Assembly (NCBI GenBank): GCA_037447655.1
Contig: JBBHKE010000144.1
Location: 188,001-200,111 of the forward strand
Direction: 5' to 3'
DNA length: 12,111 bases
Source: Zygnema cylindricum
Taxonomy: Eukaryota > Streptophyta > Zygnematophyceae > Zygnematales > Zygnemataceae
The notes beneath the pieces were generated by a model. The model saw nothing but the letters and a program-made list of their open reading frames with translations, was not told the origin of the DNA and did no database searches. The position numbers and the translations under genes are program-made. Of the stretch, positions 8,487 through 12,111 are shown piece by piece. Numbering within the stretch: the stretch's first letter is position 1; every line of letters begins with the position of its first letter.

Positions 8487-9332
8487 GTGTTTTGTAATCG
8501 CTTCACTAAGACTCTTTACCTTTCCCAAAGACTTTCATCTCTGATCTCCTCGAACGTTCGTTTTGGCATGACTGATTGCTCTGCTAATTCCACGCCTTTG
8601 GATGCCAATGCTCCATTTTTCCCCGCCACTAACACCCTCCTCTCTCCTCCCCTCCGTGCTATTTATCGCTTTATGATCGGTGCTCTTATCTATCGCATGC
8701 AAACAACTCGGCCAGATATTGCCACCGCCGTCACGAAGCTTAGTCAATTTTTTTAACGACCTTCTCTTTACCATCCTGTTGCCCCTAAACTAGTCTTTGG
8801 CTATTTGCAAGGCATTAAATCCCTCTGCCTCACTTACTCCGCCTTTGGTTCCACCGCCCTCCCTGGTTTTTTTACTCCAACTAGGACCAAGATGAGCTTC
8901 TTCGTCGTTCTACTATTGCACGTGTTTTTTCTCGGGCAATGGGCTAAGTTCTTGGTCTTGCAGGAATTAACCTACTAGCGTTTGCTCCCGTACTAAGGCC
9001 GATTTCATGGCTGCTCAACACGCCATGAAGGAGGTTTTTGGCTTAGGTCCCTTTTCCCTAATCTTAGTTTTGATCCTTCCAGTCCCACTCCTATCTACTC
9101 CAACTCTTAGGGCGCCCTCGCCTTGATTAAGAATCAGATTCACCATAAGCGCACCAAGCACATTGACATCCAATATTATTATTCTCGGGAACCCGTTGAG
9201 GATGGCACCCTTCAATTCTTCCATGTGGAATCCATCAATCAAGGAGCTCATTTTCTCACCAAGGCACTTCATCGGCCTCATTTTAAACAACATCGTTTCT
9301 CTTGTGGCCTTGGTCCTCCTCTTTCCTCCTAG
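8487..9332 (+). pseudogene. Copia RNase H domain and C-terminus of pol
   Basis: The frame continues from the RT: LYLSQ, GALIYRMQTTRPDIATAV (8685 on), then stops. In shifted frames come LVFGYLQGI, DQDELLRRST, ADFMAAQHAMKEVF (about 9000-9041), PTPIYSNS*GALALIKNQI and HHKRTKHIDIQYYY. The closing part is GAHFLTKALHRPHFKQH and CGLGPPLSS with a stop at 9330. These are the RNase H and terminal motifs of Ty1/copia pol. The acidic residue of the usual I-x-DN box is replaced by Asn, and a stop follows. At least two frameshifts separate the pieces. Confidence 0.85.
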
Positions 9333-9383
9333 TTCCTAAATTTCCTTTTTTTTTCATCTAAATACAACTTTGTATTTTTAGCT

Positions 9384-9393
9384 TGAAGGGGGT
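9384..9393 (+). promoter_or_regulatory. Polypurine tract of element A
   Basis: TGAAGGGGG, with one following T, sits directly before TGTTGAGGG, the usual place and composition of the plus-strand priming tract in copia elements. It defines the left edge of the 3' LTR. Confidence 0.75.
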
Positions 9394-9715
9394 TGTTGAG
9401 GGTAATTTCACATCATGTTTTTCACTGCTGAATGTGTAACTCTATCTCACTTGTTAGTCCTATGTCCACTTTAGTCTCTTTTGCCCTAAGTTATCTTGTC
9501 CATAGTACACATTCAAGTGCGGTTTCCAAAAAATATGTGTAGTCCTTTTCTTTATTTTTCTTTCGTTGGTCAACTTTGACTACTAGATTTTGTCTTTATG
9601 TTGCCGCCAAGATCGCACGTTGTGTAGTGTCGTACATTAATATTCACTTTAAATAGCGTTGTGATACTTTGTATAAAAGGATACTTTTTCTAAATGAAAT
9701 TATAAGTCGATAACA
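9394..9715 (+). repeat. Copia LTR at the end of element A
   Basis: The left edge TGTTGAGGG follows the polypurine tract. A TATA box, TATAAAAGG, at 9672-9680 would be the LTR promoter. The right edge is set tentatively at TAACA (9711-9715), which pairs with the TGTT start; other endings within about 40 bp are possible. It shares AAATAGCG, CGTACATT and the run before gag with the diverged leader at 10058-10398. No tRNA-Met-type primer site follows. No matching 5' LTR was found upstream of element A. Confidence 0.6.
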
Positions 9716-9753
9716 AAAAATTCCATTTGCTTATATTCATTTTTGACTTTATC

Positions 9754-9780
9754 ATGGCTTCCAACAATCCACCTCCTATA
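9754..9780 (+). pseudogene. First nine codons of a copia gag, truncated
   Basis: ATG at 9754 encodes MASNNPPPI, followed at once by TAA. Element B's gag begins MASANPPPIGYG, so eight of nine residues agree. This places a gag start only about 40 nt after the LTR, as in a 5' end of an element, although the LTR also ends element A on its left. The rest of this gag is missing. Confidence 0.7.
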
Positions 9781-10057
9781 TAAAAATGGTATAATGGAGA
9801 ATCAAAATCAATGACTTCTCCGTTACCATAAATAAATACAAAAGTGAAAGGCGTTTTACTTTCCTTTTCAATAAAGAAATACCAAAAGCAGCAAAGGTCA
9901 TAAGGACTCCTGCGGTTAAAAGACAAAAAAGTGTATGTACGGAATGGACAAGCATAGCCAAAAACAGTTTTTCGACAACTCTTATTTCCAATTCAACACT
10001 TTTTGGCACATTTTTGTCATACGTTTGTTTATTTCTCCTTGTCTTGATTCTCTTTTA
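9781..10057. other. Unassigned insert between a truncated gag start and the next LTR-like leader
   Basis: Nothing of copia gag continues here. The minus strand has two overlapping open frames (10009-9776 and 9926-9690), one with hydrophobic runs such as LFLAMLVHSVHTLF and GVLMTFAAFGISLL. A pyrimidine-rich CAG acceptor-like site (tcttttaaccgcag) lies at about 9928-9915 on that strand. It could be a captured host exon or chance; no family was recognised. Confidence 0.3.
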
Positions 10058-10398
10058 TGTTATTATTTGTGTTGCCGTACTTTTTTTGTCGCTTGACTCT
10101 ACGTCATAACTTTAGGTCTTTATCACTCTCGTACATTGCCGCCCTAAAGTCATTTCCTTAGAATCTAGACTACCTTTATTAGAATCTAGTCTTGACGTCA
10201 ATTAGGTAAAGTCTCGGACAGATTAATTAGAATCTAGACTAGGATTTTTGTTACAGCGCACCAAATAGCGCTTAGACTCCATAGTAATCAGCACTGCGTA
10301 TTTTGTACATAAGTGACTTTTCTCGCTTAATGAAATTATCCCAAATACAAATCAATTTCTCTTTTCAATGCATTGATCTTTCTCTTGTGTATAATTTC
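10058..10398 (+). repeat. LTR-like leader upstream of element B gag
   Basis: Anchored by AAATAGCG at 10263-10270 and TTAATGAAATTAT before the gag ATG, both also present before the truncated gag at 9754 (AAATAGCG 9651, AAATGAAATTAT 9693). CGTACATT (10130) is also shared. The left edge is uncertain: TGTT occurs at 10058 and at 10070. It is therefore probably a diverged 5' LTR and leader of element B. It contains three direct copies of TTAGAATCTAG (10158, 10179, 10227). Confidence 0.45.
10158..10240 (+). repeat. Three spaced direct repeats TTAGAATCTAG
   Basis: Copies start at 10158, 10179 and 10227; the first and third extend to TTAGAATCTAGACTA. They lie in what would be the upstream part of element B's LTR. 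Spaced repeats there often act as enhancer units in LTR elements, which is inference here. Confidence 0.7.
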
Positions 10399-10803
10399 AT
10401 GGCATCAGCCAATCCACCTCCAATAGGTTATGGGCCCAACCGTGCCACTTCTAATAGCATCCAAAAGTTTGATGGCCAAAACTTCTATGATTGGTCATTT
10501 TCAGCCATGCATTTTTTCAAACATGAGAAGATTTGGGACCACTTTTTAGGAATTTCCAAACCTCCTATTCATTCCTCTAGTGATATTCCAGCACAAAAAG
10601 CTACCAAAGAGTTGGAAATAGGTACATGGAAACAAAAAGATGAGGATGTGCACGCTCGCCTAGTGATGTCATATACTACCGAGCGCACTCGTCTTATCCG
10701 TGACGCCTCCTCTTCCGCCGAGGCTTGGAATTGTCTTCAAGCGGCTTATATTCAAGATGGGCCGCCCGCTGAATTAAAAAACGAGCGTTTCTTAATTCGA
10801 TGA
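10399..10803 (+). pseudogene. Copia gag, N-terminal part
   Basis: Starting at ATG 10399 (MASANPPPIGYGPN), 134 codons are open to TGA at 10801. The open frame extends back to 10303, but the match with the second gag start at 9754 favours 10399. FDGQNFYDW at residues 24-32 with HFFKHEKIWDHFLG and W-x-x-KDEDVHARLVMS, then SSSAEAWNCLQAAY, is the N-terminal capsid-like gag signature of plant copia elements. The end PPAELKNERFLIR should continue into the region read in the next frame, so this is half of one ancestral gag. Confidence 0.8.
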
Positions 10804-11372
10804 AAACGCCGACGGACTCCATGCATGACTGGATTAGCACGGTCGAATTGTCGGCCGGAAAGTGCACCATGATTGGCGTGCACGTTTCCGACGAGGACCT
10901 CTCCTCTACCCTTTTGGGAGGACTCCCTGAAATTTTTTCACCTTTTATTTCCTTGTTTGACAATTTAGACCAATCAATTCCTTTTCACTCCCTTTGTACC
11001 AAACTTTTGCATGAAGAGACCAAAATTCTTTCTTTTTCCGCTAAAAATCTCTCTCATGCAAATGCTTTTCTTGCTGACAATGACAAATCTTACTCAAGAG
11101 GGGTGCAGCGTTTGTTTTGCGCCTATTGCAAAACAAAAGGACATTCCCTTGAAGAATGTCGCAAATTGGTTAGGCGAATAGCAGCCGAGGCTTCCAATCC
11201 CACCAAAAATAGAGGGGATGCCAAAGTTTCCCAAGCCGCCTCACCAATTTTTCCCACTCCTCCACTCCCTCCACACCATTGTTTCCCTTCAAATTTTCCT
11301 TATCATTATCGCTATTCCCCCTCTCCATACCTCCCGCGATCTCACGCCGGATGCCTCCTCAAACTCCGTTAA
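10800..11372 (+). pseudogene. Copia gag, C-terminal part with CCHC zinc knuckle
   Basis: This frame overlaps the previous one as ATGA. It reads SMHDWISTVELSAG, IGVHVSDEDLSSTLLGGLP, FSPFISLFDNL and HSLCTKLLHEETK, the helical second half of copia gag. At residues 107-120 is CAYCKTKGHSLEEC, a CX2CX4HX4C nucleic-acid-binding knuckle with all four ligands kept. A Pro/His/Tyr-rich tail follows to the stop at 11370. One missing or extra base at about 10800 would join the halves, so a simple frameshift explains the split. Confidence 0.82.
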
Positions 11373-11690
11373 CCTTGGCTGTTTCCACCTCCATTTTTTC
11401 CCTTCTAACTCCCACTCCCCTTCGCCGGAACCGATATGGAAATGTCGCCATCTGTCCCGCAGTATCCCTCGACTAATTTCCCCAAGAATACGATGCCATC
11501 CCAAATCCACTGACGGCCTAATCAGCCGGTGGTGGCTAATCAGCGAGTGCTGCTAATCAGCAGGTGTGCCACGTACCAAGATCAGTGGTTTACTCACCTT
11601 TGTCCTTTACATTCCTATGATTCGCAGAGCGACCGTTCTTTATTTCTCATATGGCTGACACGCCCCATGCATCTCGTTCAAACCGCTTTT
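11373..11690 (+). pseudogene. Degraded gag-pol junction of element B
   Basis: Pyrimidine-rich to about 11420, then EMSPSVPQYPST and Gln/Asn-rich words. CTAATCAGC recurs at about 11519, 11537 and 11554, giving repeated (A)NQ codons typical of a Gln-rich gag linker. The protease should lie here but no D-S/T-G with flanking family residues is visible in any frame, and the spacing to 11701 is too short for a whole protease. Confidence 0.45.
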
Positions 11691-12111
11691 TGACCGTCTA
11701 GCTAGGAATTTGTTTTTTGTGAAAGCCGCCACTTGTGACGACTTATAAGCTAAATTTAGTAATGATAGAGTAACGTTTACTGATAAAAAAGACAATAGTT
11801 TTATAGGTTTTGGCGTCGCACAAGATTCTATGTACGTCCTAAAATCTTATAATACGCCAGAGATATTTGCTTTAAATGCTAGCGTCGAAAGTTTTCCACT
11901 TTGGCATTTAAGATACGGTCATTTGAATAGCGATAGTTTGCGTACCTTGCCAAATCTTGTAACCGGATTAAATTCGTTTTTTAACAAATCTTTGGATTTT
12001 TGGCATGGTTGCATGCAAGACAAAATGTCGTGTCACTCATTTCCCACTAGCGCTACAGTGATTAGTGAGCCACTTGCACTTGTACATACTGACGTGTGTG
12101 GTCCTACATAC
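11686..12111 (+). pseudogene. Copia pre-integrase and integrase N-terminus, element B
   Basis: From RLARNLFFVKAAT (11692 on) the frame is open to the end of the window except for one TAA at 11746-11748. It reads NDRVTFTDKK, SMYVL, LWHLRYGHLNSDSLRTLP, GCMQDKMSCHSFP and EPLALVHTDVCGPTY. These are the GAG-pre-integrase domain and the start of integrase, with the first catalytic Asp in HTDVCGP. In the HHCC zinc site the two His are present, but the first Cys of the C-x-x-C pair appears as Trp in FWHGC. The remainder of pol is beyond the window. Confidence 0.85.

Larger units (their letters stand above)
6428..9715 (+). mobile_element. Ty1/copia LTR retrotransposon relic, element A (pol plus 3' LTR)
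   Basis: The plus-strand order is protease/pre-integrase tail, integrase, Pro/Ser-rich linker, reverse transcriptase, RNase H, polypurine tract and LTR, which is the Ty1/copia order. Gag, the protease active site and a 5' LTR were not found to the left; the relic instead abuts the minus-strand non-LTR relic. Stop codons, frameshifts and an internal integrase deletion make it inactive. Its pre-integrase motif (RLAQNLFFVQVA) closely resembles that of element B (RLARNLFFVKAA), so A and B belong to related lineages. Confidence 0.85.
10399..12111 (+). mobile_element. Ty1/copia retrotransposon, element B, 5' half (continues off window)
   Basis: Gag (two frames), a CCHC zinc knuckle, a Pro-rich linker, the pre-integrase block and the start of integrase follow in the copia order, up to the right edge. 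A recognisable protease active site (D-S/T-G) was not found between the knuckle and 11690. The element is a relative of A and is inactivated by a frame break, a stop and a changed zinc ligand. Confidence 0.85.

Noticed and set aside
8202-8774. Minus-strand frames opposite the RT and RNase H
   Set aside because: They are antisense to well-supported copia pol motifs.
10694-10963. Minus-strand 89-codon frame opposite gag
   Set aside because: Antisense shadow of the two gag frames, no independent support.
1-12111. CRISPR arrays, tRNA or rRNA genes, bacterial-type operons
   Set aside because: No regularly spaced repeats with unique spacers, no cloverleaf or rRNA core words, and no tight strings of long open frames were seen.

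Overview
The window looks like a eukaryotic nuclear genome segment, probably from a land plant or another streptophyte. The grounds are CAG-terminated introns with GT donors, a purine-rich leader on a secreted-protein gene, Ty1/copia retrotransposons of plant type, and a degraded RT-associated endonuclease frame of a kind I recall from seed-free plant genomes. The species cannot be told from the sequence. No bacterial operons, rRNA, tRNA or CRISPR array were seen.

Left part (1 to about 3320), minus strand: one split gene running off the left edge. Seven exons can be read (2845-2807, 2716-2665, 2507-2083, 1621-1453, 1129-902, 644-509, 316-166). All six junctions agree in codon phase, and together they give exactly 400 codons. 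They encode a signal peptide followed by an Asn/Gly/Ser-rich protein that looks like a right-handed parallel beta-helix. Its upstream side has a GA-rich leader with a canonical G-quadruplex motif, a possible TATA box and, further up, two CCACGTGG G-boxes.

Middle part (about 3320 to 5445): no convincing gene. It holds microsatellites and two short inverted-repeat elements of about 200 bp, at 4223-4436 and 5243-5445. They share the terminal word CACC(N)TGAATCG(Y)TATTAG and look like non-autonomous DNA transposons. The first is a long imperfect foldback.

Right part (about 5740 to the end): a pile of retroelement relics. A minus-strand, frameshifted non-LTR-type reading frame (about 6265-5795) lies next to a plus-strand Ty1/copia pol relic (element A, 6428-9393). 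Element A has a truncated, stop-laden integrase, a nearly collinear reverse transcriptase/RNase H, a polypurine tract and an LTR (from 9394). Straight after that LTR comes the first nine codons of a copia gag, cut off at 9780. A second, diverged LTR-like leader (about 10058-10398) precedes a related element B. Element B has gag in two overlapping frames, a CCHC zinc knuckle and a pol frame open to the right edge. Every mobile element here carries disabling mutations. The split beta-helix gene is the only part that looks like an intact host gene. I did not find a clearly new biological system; the most unusual items are the frame-neutral first intron of the secreted gene, the TIR family, and the LTR-gag arrangement.
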